This document shows, in pieces, positions 8,987-15,982 of a stretch of DNA of 37,311 bases. Position numbers and translations under genes: made by a program. The notes under the pieces are model-generated. The model had not been told where the DNA came from and ran no database searches. It saw only the letters and a list, made by a program, of their open reading frames with translations. The stretch is from Lachnospiraceae bacterium. GTDB lineage: Bacteria > Bacillota > Clostridia > Lachnospirales > Lachnospiraceae. The stretch lies in assembly GCA_017625255.1 (NCBI GenBank), contig JAGALK010000025.1, positions 1 through 37,311 of the forward strand. Reading direction: 5' to 3'. Position 1 is the first letter of the stretch. Every line of letters begins with the position of its first letter.

Positions 8987-9460
8987 CTACTGCATTATTT
9001 CTCCACCCGGCAGCACTTTGGCATATTCACGAATTTTCTCTAATGCTTCCTTAGCCTCTTCTCTTCTTATGCCTATTTCCAATAAAAATTGTTCTCCAAT
9101 AAAATAAATTCCCAGCATATATGCATACAAAGCTACTAACTCGATTCCTTTTGCATTTCTGGATAAAATATCATTTAACATCACTTCTAATAACAATTTC
9201 TCGTCTGTACCATCTACCATCAACAGAATTTTATCCGGCAAAAAATCCACATACGGCGCATTACTTGCCAAAATATCTTCAATCGAGTCTTCTAATACAA
9301 GCAGCCCCTCCTCTTTTGCTATATCACACATTTTTTTGATACATTTCATAACCGGTATAAGTTCATCCTTATTTTGGCATCTAATTTCTTCATCATTTTT
9401 TATTTTTTTTAAAATATGTAAAATACCATCATTCATATCCCAATCTGACTGCATATACAT
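8987..9460 (-). CDS. Small protein resembling the MotA cytoplasmic loop, copy 2 (157 aa)
   Basis: Start chosen at the ATG at 9460 (MYMQSDWDMNDG), because a perfect AGGAGG lies just upstream, overlapping the end of the preceding gene; the longer frame reads back into that gene. The segment AKEEGLLVLED (48-58) followed by LLMVDGTDEKLL (79-90) resembles the conserved cytoplasmic loop of MotA/PomA stator proteins, but there are no stator transmembrane helices in the expected arrangement. One hydrophobic stretch (LVALYAYMLGIYFIGEQFLL) lies near 106-125. It appears paralogous to the gene before it, with the same AR/AK-x-EG motif followed by a helical C-terminus. Function unknown. Gene call strong, MotA likeness weak to moderate. 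Confidence 0.75.
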   Translation of the reverse strand: MYMQSDWDMNDGILHILKKIKNDEEIRCQNKDELIPVMKCIKKMCDIAKEEGLLVLEDSIEDILASNAPYVDFLPDKILLMVDGTDEKLLLEVMLNDILSRNAKGIELVALYAYMLGIYFIGEQFLLEIGIRREEAKEALEKIREYAKVLPGGEIMQ

Positions 9461-9461
9461 A

Positions 9462-9893
9462 CTATTTCCTCCTCTCTTTTGGTGGAAGCATGGACCAGCA
9501 CACCGCCTTTGCAATCCGATCTGTGTTGCCATTTAAAAGCAACATCATTGACCGCATCATTAAGTACCGTATAAAATCCTCAAATGCATTTCGCTCTGTG
9601 GTATCATATTCTTCTAACATCTTTTCCAATAAATAATCAATCTCCGGTCTTTCCATCAATTCATTCAATACCTCTGCATATTCCTGACTCATCAATGGAA
9701 TTATCTCATTTTTCTTTATCTCTCTAATTATTCTCTCTACACCGGAAAATCCCTCATATCTTGCAGCATGTAATGTAGCAAAAACGGTTTCTATTGCATA
9801 ATATATCTCTTCTCTGTGTTCCTGCATCAGACTTTCCGTCTGCGGAAGTATGTATTCTCGTATTTTTTCTAATCTTTTTAATAACTCCTGCAT
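9462..9893 (-). CDS. Small helical protein, tandem paralog of the next gene (143 aa)
   Basis: Start chosen at the ATG at 9893 (MQELLKRLEK), 7 nt after GGAGGGG; the longer open frame is AT-rich leader. It has HAARYEGFSGVE at 42-53, corresponding to AKEEGLLVLED in the next protein, then a run of helices (NELMERPEIDYLLEKMLEEY; NAFEDFIRYLMMRSMMLLLN) and a basic tail (PPKERRK). The alignment by eye of the two neighbours suggests duplication and divergence. No catalytic residues are seen. It is the first gene after a 184-bp gap with a possible promoter, so it may begin a transcription unit running through both MotA-loop-like genes and the ATPase-CYTH gene. Confidence 0.72.
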   Translation of the reverse strand: MQELLKRLEKIREYILPQTESLMQEHREEIYYAIETVFATLHAARYEGFSGVERIIREIKKNEIIPLMSQEYAEVLNELMERPEIDYLLEKMLEEYDTTERNAFEDFIRYLMMRSMMLLLNGNTDRIAKAVCWSMLPPKERRK

Positions 9894-9953
9894 ACTTACC
9901 CCTCCTTTTTTAGTATATATGAATATTTGTAGATTCGCCAGAATATTATTCAA

Positions 9954-9983
9954 AATATACTTATATTTTACAACCAAAAACAA
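9954..9983 (-). promoter_or_regulatory. Possible promoter for the 9462-9893 gene
   Basis: On the minus strand TTGTTT (9978-9983) and TATATT (9954-9959) are separated by 18 bp and sit about 60 bp before the ATG at 9893. The match is moderate and the area is very AT-rich, so chance is possible. Confidence 0.35.
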
Positions 9984-10077
9984 CTTCCACAAACTTGTGT
10001 CAGAAAACTCACGCTATTTTCGACTTTATTCTGCACATCATTGTATATTTGGCACTTCTTCTTTTTATTCGCTGATA

Positions 10078-10668
10078 TTACTCCATAGAAAAATCCTCTC
10101 TAGGATGCTCTGTCACATCTTTGTAATACGACGATAAGTAATCAAATCTGCTTAATACTGACAACGGACAATATCTTCGAATATAATCTACATCATTATC
10201 CGTAAATGCCTGTCGGATTTTGGTCGCCGATAATCCTTCAAATAAATTATTTCTCTCAAAATTACGATATGTAATATACTGCTGTACCTCTGTATCTGCA
10301 AACCAACTGTCTAATATAGCAGGATCATCCGAATAGTAGATAGAAAAACACTTTTGTCCGATTCTCGATACTACATTATAATAAAAATATCTGCCCCAGA
10401 TTTTTGCACTTTCTGTATCAGACTCCATGGACCAATCCGGTAAGGTTGCAATCGTAATCTTTTCATTCTGTTCTTCGTCAAAGCATTCACGAAGCATCTG
10501 CTCTCTTAAAGCAATATCGTACGGATTTCTCAACATATCCACTTTATTTTCACTGCCTAACATAATGAATACTTTATCATTTTCTTCTAATGCTTTGTTT
10601 ACTAAAAATAAATGTGCATTATGCACAGGCTGCATTCTTGCTAAAAACACTCCATATTTTACTGACAT
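10078..10668 (-). CDS. Nicotinamide-nucleotide adenylyltransferase-like enzyme (196 aa)
   Basis: This is a nucleotidyltransferase of the HxGH/ISxTxxR superfamily. It starts KYGVFLARMQPVHNAHLFLV with His16 and His19 of the first nucleotide-binding motif, continues VFIMLGSENKVDMLRNPYDIA, and carries GLSATKIRQAF (145-155), the second motif. This pattern is that of NMN/NaMN adenylyltransferases, particularly the NadM/NadR and phage NMNAT-Nudix type, which make NAD+ (or NaAD) from the mononucleotide and ATP. No Nudix or kinase domain is fused. The ribosome site is AGGAGGG before the ATG at 10668. It begins 18 bp after an ADP-ribosylglycohydrolase gene, so both are co-transcribed and link this part of the cluster to NAD+/ADP-ribose metabolism. 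Confidence 0.82.
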   Translation of the reverse strand: MSVKYGVFLARMQPVHNAHLFLVNKALEENDKVFIMLGSENKVDMLRNPYDIALREQMLRECFDEEQNEKITIATLPDWSMESDTESAKIWGRYFYYNVVSRIGQKCFSIYYSDDPAILDSWFADTEVQQYITYRNFERNNLFEGLSATKIRQAFTDNDVDYIRRYCPLSVLSRFDYLSSYYKDVTEHPREDFSME

Positions 10669-10685
10669 TCGTTTTCCCTCCTCGT

Positions 10686-11483
10686 CTAAGCTCTAAATTT
10701 ATCAAACTGCCAAAGAACCTCTTTTATGTCCTCCGGTAAGTATTTTTCACATTTCGTCTTCAGTTCAATAGGCACCTCATAATAAGCTTCTGCCATGCTT
10801 CCGGCAATTGCTGCTAATGTATCACAATCTCCACCTAAAGATACAGCAGTGCGAATAACATCTTCAAAATTCCGCCCTTCTAAAAATGCAATAATGGCTT
10901 CCGGAACAGTCTTTTGACAGGATTCCTGATGAAAATATTCCGGTCTGATTTCATCACAGGTACGCTCTAAATCATATTGAAATTCTCTTTCTACATAATT
11001 TTTAATCGTAAATTTACTATTTTTTGTTCTGGCAAGATAAATAGCACTTGCAACAGCTTCTGCACCCTTTATGCCTTCAGGATGATTATGGGTTACTTCA
11101 GCCGTAATTCTGGCAACTTCTCTTGTTCGCTCTATGGAATCGTATAACCATCCCACAGCGGATACACGCATTGCAGCGCCGTTTCCATAACTGTTATATG
11201 GCTTTGGCTCTTCGCTGCAAAGCCAGAATTTAAATTCCATACCATAGCCGGCATGTGGATATTTTCTTCCCCACTTACGCATATTTTTTACTACAGCTTC
11301 AAAAATCTGTTCTTCTTTTGCATCTTTTCCTGCTTCTAACAACGCTTCACCTACAGCTATAGTCAAAATTGTATCATCCGTATATTCAGAATAGGAACTA
11401 AACAACTCAAAATCCTTCGATTTGTTTCCTCTGTCAAATTCATAAGGACTGCCTATGATATCTCCTAAAATTGCTCCGTACAT
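10686..11483 (-). CDS. ADP-ribosylglycohydrolase family protein (265 aa)
   Basis: The protein has the DraG/ARH hallmarks: YGAILGDIIGSPYEF at the N-terminus, the metal-binding TDDT (35-38), GNGAAMRVSAVG (100-111), THNHPEGIKGAEAV (131-144) and GGDCDTLAAIAGSMAEAYY with Asp219 and Asp221 in place of the common GGDTDT. These proteins bind two magnesium ions and remove ADP-ribose from arginine or other acceptors in proteins or nucleic acid. The length is normal. The ATG at 11483 follows GGAGGA, which lies directly after a strong hairpin. It is followed by an NAD-type adenylyltransferase. No ADP-ribosyltransferase toxin is seen in the window, so the target is unknown. Confidence 0.92.
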   Translation of the reverse strand: MYGAILGDIIGSPYEFDRGNKSKDFELFSSYSEYTDDTILTIAVGEALLEAGKDAKEEQIFEAVVKNMRKWGRKYPHAGYGMEFKFWLCSEEPKPYNSYGNGAAMRVSAVGWLYDSIERTREVARITAEVTHNHPEGIKGAEAVASAIYLARTKNSKFTIKNYVEREFQYDLERTCDEIRPEYFHQESCQKTVPEAIIAFLEGRNFEDVIRTAVSLGGDCDTLAAIAGSMAEAYYEVPIELKTKCEKYLPEDIKEVLWQFDKFRA

Positions 11484-11499
11484 AAATATTTCCTCCTAA

Positions 11500-11550
11500 A
11501 AAAGTCCAATTATATATGTTTTGTAAGCTTACATACATAATTGGACTTTT
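11500..11550 (-). terminator. Long hairpin, terminator or attenuator
   Basis: AAAAGTCCAATTAT pairs with ATAATTGGACTTTT, and the stem continues through ACATACATA/TATATGT with a GTAAGCTTAC palindrome near the tip. On the minus strand it is followed by TTTTTT and then at once by the ribosome site of the ADP-ribosylglycohydrolase gene. It fits a terminator for the ClpP/YbjN unit. No promoter fits between it and the next gene. Confidence 0.75.
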
Positions 11551-11590
11551 CAGAAGAATTTACTCAAAAATCATTTACAATTTTAAAAAA

Positions 11591-11917
11591 CTAACTCCAG
11601 ATTATACGCATAAGATCCGGATAATCTCTTTCAATACCTTTTAAAAAGGATATGGAAGATTCGATTAATAATTCTGCATCAAATTTTTCATCCGTTGCAA
11701 AATAATGCCATTCTGCAAAAATGTCACCGTCTTCATCCATATAATATTTCAATTTACGCTCCTCATTTAATGTATTCAAAAATTTCAAAATAGCGTCTTT
11801 TTTATCCGGATTATTATTAGCAGTAATCATATAGCGTACCAATACAGAATTTCTCTCATTTACAACAATCACCATATTCATATTCATTCCCTGATGATTG
11901 TAGTCTAAACGAAACAA
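11591..11917 (-). CDS. YbjN-like small protein (up to 108 aa)
   Basis: The sequence ILKFLNTLNEERKLKYYMDEDGDIFAEW, followed by a helix ending in YPDLMRIIW, resembles YbjN/type III chaperone-like proteins (alternating strands, then two C-terminal helices). Such proteins bind partner proteins; no enzyme activity is known. The longest frame starts with TTG at 11917 inside the clpP stop region. Methionines at 11887, 11881 or 11875 are alternatives; the second is 6 nt after AGGGA, and all would give a shorter protein that lacks the first strand. The overlap with clpP indicates coupling. It may act as an adaptor for the VirD4-like ATPase or ClpP. A related small protein starts the operon at 14286. 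Confidence 0.65.
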   Translation of the reverse strand: MFRLDYNHQGMNMNMVIVVNERNSVLVRYMITANNNPDKKDAILKFLNTLNEERKLKYYMDEDGDIFAEWHYFATDEKFDAELLIESSISFLKGIERDYPDLMRIIWS

Positions 11918-12471
11918 TCTGCAAGTCCAAATTCCACTGCTTCTTCTGCCTGAAAATAATGATCATACCGAGTTGCCTGTTCCACTTCTTCCTCTGTTTT
12001 TCCTGTATGTTTTGCTAAAATCTTATTAAGCTTGTCCTTCGTCTCTAAAAGACTTTCGGAAATAGATTTTATGGATGAACTGTTTCCTCCTACACGATTT
12101 CCCAGTAACGGCTCATGCACCATAATCTCACTGTTTTCTAACATATATCGCTTTCCCTTATTTCCGGATGCAAATATAACAGCTCCCATACTATATGCTT
12201 TTCCCATGCAATACATCTCTAACGGAGTTTTGCAGGATTGAATAACATCATACATAAGCATTCCGCTGTTTACTTCTCCGCCGGGGGTATTAATCAGTAT
12301 TTTGATAGGCTTTTTGGCATCTTCACTTCTAAGAACCATCAGTGCTTTAACAAAATTCATTGCCTGATTTTCATTGATTTCACCTTCGATAAAAATAACT
12401 CTATCGCTTAAAAGTCTGCTCTCCATAGGTACTAATGTGATTCCGTTGCTGCTTTTTACCTGTGTATACAT
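11905..12471 (-). CDS. ClpP-type serine protease, accessory copy (188 aa)
   Basis: This is the proteolytic subunit of a Clp-type protease. The catalytic triad is complete: Ser94 in KAYSMGAVIFASG, His119 in SEIMVHEPL and Asp170 in TRYDHYFQAEEAVEFGLAD. Also present are ILINTPGGEVNSGMLMYDVI and VIFIEGEI near the N-terminus. ClpP forms two heptameric rings that need an AAA+ unfoldase partner; none of the ClpX/ClpA/ClpC class is seen here. It is encoded directly after a VirD4-like ATPase and overlaps a YbjN-like gene, so it is unlikely to be the housekeeping clpP, which usually sits beside tig and clpX. The start could also be a GTG at 12480. It could be a dedicated peptidase for this locus. Confidence 0.92.
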   Translation of the reverse strand: MYTQVKSSNGITLVPMESRLLSDRVIFIEGEINENQAMNFVKALMVLRSEDAKKPIKILINTPGGEVNSGMLMYDVIQSCKTPLEMYCMGKAYSMGAVIFASGNKGKRYMLENSEIMVHEPLLGNRVGGNSSSIKSISESLLETKDKLNKILAKHTGKTEEEVEQATRYDHYFQAEEAVEFGLADCFV

Positions 12472-12492
12472 AATTTTCACCTTTTTCCTTTC

Positions 12493-13749
12493 TTATCGCT
12501 CTTTAGCTTCGTTCAATGCTCTCATTACTTTCTGGTATTCTTCATCCTCTAAAATATTATATCTCTGGGCAGTAATAGGCTTTTGCCCTCTGCGAAAAAT
12601 GAACTCCTGACCTATCGGCATATATAAAATTTCTTCTAACGGTCTATCTAATCTGCTGCTTACCGATTTTGCTGTATCTAAGTCATTTCCTCCCATGTAC
12701 ACATATGTATCTGAGTTATTAATAATGGTTTTTGCATCCTCTTCACCATAAATGGATTTTAACTGACTTTCACTTTGTAGCATCATCGTTACAGATATCC
12801 CCTTTTCACGAAATATGGAAATATACTCTGCAAAATTTAAAATCTTCGCTCCGCAGGCAAAATCATCGCATACGACCTGCACCGGCAATTCCAACTGCGT
12901 ATTTTCATTTTCTTCTCCGATTTCAAATAGTTCCTTAAACATCTGACTATAAAAAATATTTACAAAGGTATTTAAGGAAGGATTTACAGCCGATGTAGAT
13001 ACAAATAATATTGTTTTCTCACTGGAAAGCTTTTTAAAATCAATTTTTTCTGCTTCACGCATCATTGTGCATAATTGTGGTGTAAAAATCTTATCCAACA
13101 TAGTTCCTAAAGAAGAATAGATACAACCAGCCGTTTTTATCGGTGTCTGTTTAAAGGAATCCCAACAGGCAACAGCAAAATGCTTTGGATCTGCCGAGCG
13201 AATTTTTTCAAAATTGGCATCCAATGTCGTTTCTACCAAATCAGAACTTTTCAAAATCTTAAGTTCACGAAACAAATCAATAACATCTGCCATACTTCCA
13301 TCTTTCTTTGTCATAAGTACATGGGATATCAATGCAGACAATAAACCAATGCTGGTAGAATCCCAGTATGGATCCGCTTTTGAATCTTTTTTTCTTACAT
13401 CCGCCATAACAATAGCTTCTGCAAGATAGGTTACATCCGTCCAACTCTTAACATACAACAATGGATCATAGCCCATCTGTGATTTTTCCGGGGATACAAA
13501 ATTCAAGTCCCATACCTGATATTTTCTCTGTTCAAACAATTTCGTATAGGTATTTACTAATCTTCGCTTAGATAATGTCAAAACAATACTTGAATTATTT
13601 GTACACAATAATTTCGGTTCAATTAACGACATGGTTTTTCCACAACCGCTGCTTCCGCAGACAATCACATTATTATTAATCTGTGTTTCTTTACAATCCG
13701 TACTAAAAACTACATCTTCACCTAAAATCACTTTATCATAGTTCATCAT
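12493..13749 (-). CDS. Second cytosolic VirD4/TraG-type ATPase (418 aa)
   Basis: It has a canonical Walker A, VIVCGSSGCGKTMSLIEP (GSSGCGKT at 32-39), then SIVLTLSKRR, a Walker B-like strand LPVQVVCDDFACGAKI (D295, D296; the usual glutamate is aspartate), FREKGISVTMMLQSESQL and IYGEEDAKTIINNSDTYVYMGGNDLDTAKSV. These are the conserved blocks of the type IV coupling protein ATPases. There are no membrane helices and no all-alpha domain of full TraD size. The ribosome site is GGAGGA before the ATG pair at 13749. It follows a YbjN-like gene by 24 bp and precedes clpP by 21 bp. Without secretion genes it is more likely a cytosolic motor acting on DNA or protein. This is inferred from context. Confidence 0.88.
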   Translation of the reverse strand: MMNYDKVILGEDVVFSTDCKETQINNNVIVCGSSGCGKTMSLIEPKLLCTNNSSIVLTLSKRRLVNTYTKLFEQRKYQVWDLNFVSPEKSQMGYDPLLYVKSWTDVTYLAEAIVMADVRKKDSKADPYWDSTSIGLLSALISHVLMTKKDGSMADVIDLFRELKILKSSDLVETTLDANFEKIRSADPKHFAVACWDSFKQTPIKTAGCIYSSLGTMLDKIFTPQLCTMMREAEKIDFKKLSSEKTILFVSTSAVNPSLNTFVNIFYSQMFKELFEIGEENENTQLELPVQVVCDDFACGAKILNFAEYISIFREKGISVTMMLQSESQLKSIYGEEDAKTIINNSDTYVYMGGNDLDTAKSVSSRLDRPLEEILYMPIGQEFIFRRGQKPITAQRYNILEDEEYQKVMRALNEAKER

Positions 13750-13773
13750 ATGTTCCTCCTCATACTTATTCTT

Positions 13774-14286
13774 TTATTCAAATGGATTTAAATTAAAATC
13801 TTGCTGATTTAAATTTTTCTTTGTTCCATACTTTAATTCCTGCAGAACAGCTTCTCCTTTTTCTACAAAGTTCATAAATATGTTTGAAATCATTTTTACT
13901 ATCTCATACGCATTTTCTTCAAATATGGCTCTTCCACTCTCTCCCTGCCAGGATAAAATTGCCATATAATCAGCTATCCACTCATCATTACATGTCAAAT
14001 ACATACGCCCGTACAACCATTTACGCTGAATTTCATTTAAATGCTTTAGAAGCTCTGCCTTTGAAAATCCCTGAATATCTTCTTCAATAAACATTTTCAT
14101 CCGAATTGTTTCCTGTTCTTCATTAACTAAAATATCCATTTTTCTGATAGATGTACCTTTTTTAGTCTCAAACTTCGTAGTATAGGTAATTCCCTCTGAT
14201 GAACTTTCCGATTCACGAACTGCATAATTGCTGCAGCGACGAATCGCCTTTTTTACTGACTCTCTGTAATTTCCTTTTTTCTCCAT
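13774..14286 (-). CDS. YbjN-like/chaperone-like small protein (170 aa)
   Basis: Start chosen at the ATG at 14286 (MEKKGNYRES), 7 nt after AAGGAGG; a longer TTG start has no better site. The N-terminus is basic. The core runs MDILVNEEQETIRMKMFIEEDI, WLYGRMYLTCNDEWIADYMAIL and a long C-terminal helix, an arrangement like YbjN/type III secretion chaperones and like the 108-aa protein at 11591-11917, but with low sequence similarity. A tail ends NLNPFE. It is the first gene of the unit that continues through the second VirD4-like ATPase, ClpP and the other YbjN-like protein. Family call is moderate; gene call is strong. Confidence 0.65.
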   Translation of the reverse strand: MEKKGNYRESVKKAIRRCSNYAVRESESSSEGITYTTKFETKKGTSIRKMDILVNEEQETIRMKMFIEEDIQGFSKAELLKHLNEIQRKWLYGRMYLTCNDEWIADYMAILSWQGESGRAIFEENAYEIVKMISNIFMNFVEKGEAVLQELKYGTKKNLNQQDFNLNPFE

Positions 14287-14316
14287 ATACAAACCTCCTT
14301 AACATCTCTTTACTGT

Positions 14317-14346
14317 TATATAGGCTATATGTAAATTTTTACTCAA
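14317..14346 (-). promoter_or_regulatory. Promoter of the YbjN-VirD4-ClpP unit with palindrome
   Basis: On the minus strand TTGAGT (14341-14346) and TATATA (14317-14322) are 18 bp apart and lie about 35 bp before the ATG at 14286. A 13-bp palindrome of form ATATAG-G-CTATAT (14318-14330) overlaps the -10 box and could be an operator. The terminator of the upstream Rpn gene is just before, so a fresh promoter is needed here. Confidence 0.5.
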
Positions 14347-14377
14347 TGAAACTGTAATTTTTTCTTCGTGTACTTAG

Positions 14378-14420
14378 TAAAAAAACCTGCTGTAAACATT
14401 TTCAGTTTACAACAGGCTTT
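14378..14420 (-). terminator. Rho-independent terminator of the Rpn-like gene
   Basis: CCTGTTGTAAAC pairs with GTTTACAGCAGG (12 bp, one mismatch, loop of 7), followed on the minus strand by seven T. It lies 20 bp downstream of the stop at 14440. Confidence 0.9.
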
Positions 14421-14439
14421 TCTTTTTCATTGATTTTGC

Positions 14440-15378
14440 TTATAAGCCAAATTCTTCAAACAATTTTTGCTGATAGTTATTATCTGTTACAACTTTTTCA
14501 ATTTCATCCATGCGCGATGCTTTTATCAGACTGTTAATTAATTGATTTACCCGATTTGTTCCTTGCTGTATTCCTTCTTCCATTCCTTGCTGCATTCCTT
14601 GCTGCATTCCTTCTTTCATTCCTTGCTGCATTCCTTCTTTCATTGCTTCTTGCTTAATTTTAATTTTCATTTCTTCAATTTCATCTGCCATTTCTTCTTT
14701 AACAATGTCTAAAAATGCCTGACACATACGATTCACCTCCTTAAAAACTTTCTTATTTGCATTTGTAATTAAATTCATCACTGATTCATAGCGTTTATCA
14801 TTTTTATGCTTTTTATATTCTTCTACTAATTGTTCTGCATACTCTTTTTCTTTTAAATTATTTGTCAGACTGCTCAGCCATAAATTTTCTTCTCTGGACA
14901 ATTCTGATGTCAAAATCAACTGTATAGGAACTAGCAGCCCCTCTATATAATATATTCCTTTTTCTATATATTTAATTTTATAACCTCTTTTATCTAAATG
15001 CTTTACCAACTTTCTAGGATAACCATAGGATACAAGTGATATCGTTATATCATCAATTTTTATTGTATTTACATGTGCCGTATCTGCTTTGTAGAAACAA
15101 GTATATCCATATACTTTATAAAAATCGTCTATACTCAGATAATCATCCGGTGCTTTGTATTCTACAATATTATGTTTACGAAAGATTCTTCCTATATTTT
15201 TATATATAGGTATTTTCGTATCTTTTCTGATTATGAGCACATCAATTTGCTTTGGTTTGGTTCCTAGTTGGTGTTCATTTTCAAAATAAAGATTATTTGC
15301 TTCTTCTGCAAATTCAATTTGCAGACCTGCATAAAAAGCAGGATGCCACTGCAATACATTTTTTTCAGCGTCTGCCAT
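14440..15378 (-). CDS. Rpn-like PD-(D/E)XK nuclease family protein (312 aa)
   Basis: The N-terminal domain has QIDVLIIRKD with Asp46 and NIVEYKAPDDYLSIDDFYKV with Glu73 and Lys75, the D...E-x-K pattern of PD-(D/E)XK nucleases. It matches the recombination-promoting nuclease (Rpn/transposase_31-like) proteins that are multicopy in Lachnospiraceae. The C-terminus carries a tandem repeat of GMQQG/GMKEG units (about 250-275) encoded by 12-bp repeats around 14573-14650, which can vary in number and is typical of this family. The ribosome site AGGGAGG precedes the ATG at 15378. It is a single-gene unit, with its own terminator and a long upstream spacer containing inverted-repeat DNA. Some Rpn proteins act in recombination or phage defence. 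Confidence 0.82.
   Translation of the reverse strand: MADAEKNVLQWHPAFYAGLQIEFAEEANNLYFENEHQLGTKPKQIDVLIIRKDTKIPIYKNIGRIFRKHNIVEYKAPDDYLSIDDFYKVYGYTCFYKADTAHVNTIKIDDITISLVSYGYPRKLVKHLDKRGYKIKYIEKGIYYIEGLLVPIQLILTSELSREENLWLSSLTNNLKEKEYAEQLVEEYKKHKNDKRYESVMNLITNANKKVFKEVNRMCQAFLDIVKEEMADEIEEMKIKIKQEAMKEGMQQGMKEGMQQGMQQGMEEGIQQGTNRVNQLINSLIKASRMDEIEKVVTDNNYQQKLFEEFGL
14573..14650. repeat. In-frame 12-bp tandem repeats inside the Rpn-like gene
   Basis: Units of the form TTCCTTGCTGCA/TTCCTTCTTTCA recur about six times and encode alternating GMQQ and GMKE motifs. Copy number could change by slippage without breaking the frame. Confidence 0.8.
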
Positions 15379-15652
15379 TTACAACCTCCCTATGTACTTA
15401 TTCAGGAGATTCCTTTTTGAAAACTCCTGCTGTTTATTGGATTTAAAGCATGAATTTTCGATTAGGAACAGCTCTTACTGTTGTATGGAAATGTCTGAAG
15501 AATTTAAGGTAATATCCTCAAATCAGATATATAATAGAAAATATGCTTTTAATAAGCATATCATAGAAAAATAGAGTTTACAATTACTTTTTGTTAAAAG
15601 ATTGTAACTTTCAAGTTGTGGGGGATAATGTGTTTTGGGATATAGGTAGTGA
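15379..15652. other. Leader of the Rpn-like gene, no gene found
   Basis: This stretch is AT-rich and holds the ribosome site of the Rpn-like gene near its start. A small inverted repeat (AATATGC with GCATAT, about 15540-15560) is visible. There is no open frame with a believable start. The promoter for the Rpn gene must be here, but no box pair stands out. Confidence 0.4.
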
Positions 15653-15882
15653 GTCATAAGAGAAGGTATATGTGTGCACAGGTTCGTTGTCCGCAAGTAA
15701 GATTTTCTACATATTCCTTTAAATAGTATTGGCAACGGACGGGACCAGCTCGAACGCGAAATCCTTTTCGCTCTCGCTTCAAATCGCCGTCCGGGCGATT
15801 TGTCCCTGATTTTGCCAAGAATATGAGAAAAACTAACTTGCTCCCAAATGCACCTGTGCACACATATACCCTCTCTTATGAC
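15653..15882. repeat. 230-bp long inverted-repeat element with 31-bp arms
   Basis: The terminal arms, 15653-15683 and 15852-15882, are complementary at 30 of 31 positions. A weaker second stem pairs about 15689-15717 with 15818-15845. Inside, 15780-15788 pairs perfectly with 15794-15802, GCGAAA (15756-15761) pairs with TTTCGC (15766-15771), and the region 15730-15744 pairs with 15802-15818. It encodes no credible protein. The layout (long outer stem, several inner hairpins) resembles the element at 1-191, although the sequences differ. It looks like a MITE-type non-autonomous element or a large structured RNA. Confidence 0.8.
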
Positions 15883-15896
15883 AATCTACTTTATCG

Positions 15897-15968
15897 AAAA
15901 AAACAAATTATGCCACAACTCTCCATGGTGTGAGGGTGGCGCCACTTTACACTATGGAGAATTTGGGC
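15897..15968 (-). terminator. Large palindromic terminator of the NRPS operon
   Basis: The core 15920-15958 is a 39-nt near-perfect palindrome centred on GGCGCC, whose departures from pairing are mostly G-T and so stay paired in RNA. An outer imperfect stem extends to 15910-15968. On the minus strand a TTTTTT run follows (15897-15902). It starts 15 bp after the NRPS stop. Confidence 0.8.
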
Positions 15969-15982
15969 ATGAATGATTTTTC

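Noticed and set aside
5461..13749. A conjugative plasmid or ICE transfer region because of two TraG/VirD4 genes
   Set aside because: No relaxase, VirB4-like ATPase, pilin, membrane subunits, integrase or attachment sites are present and both ATPases lack membrane helices.
14573..14650. A short CRISPR-like array of 12-bp repeats
   Set aside because: The units are too short, have no spacers and stay in frame within a protein.
15523..15863. Open frames of 112 and 69 codons on the minus strand
   Set aside because: They are produced by the 230-bp inverted-repeat element, have no ribosome site and overlap each other in two frames.
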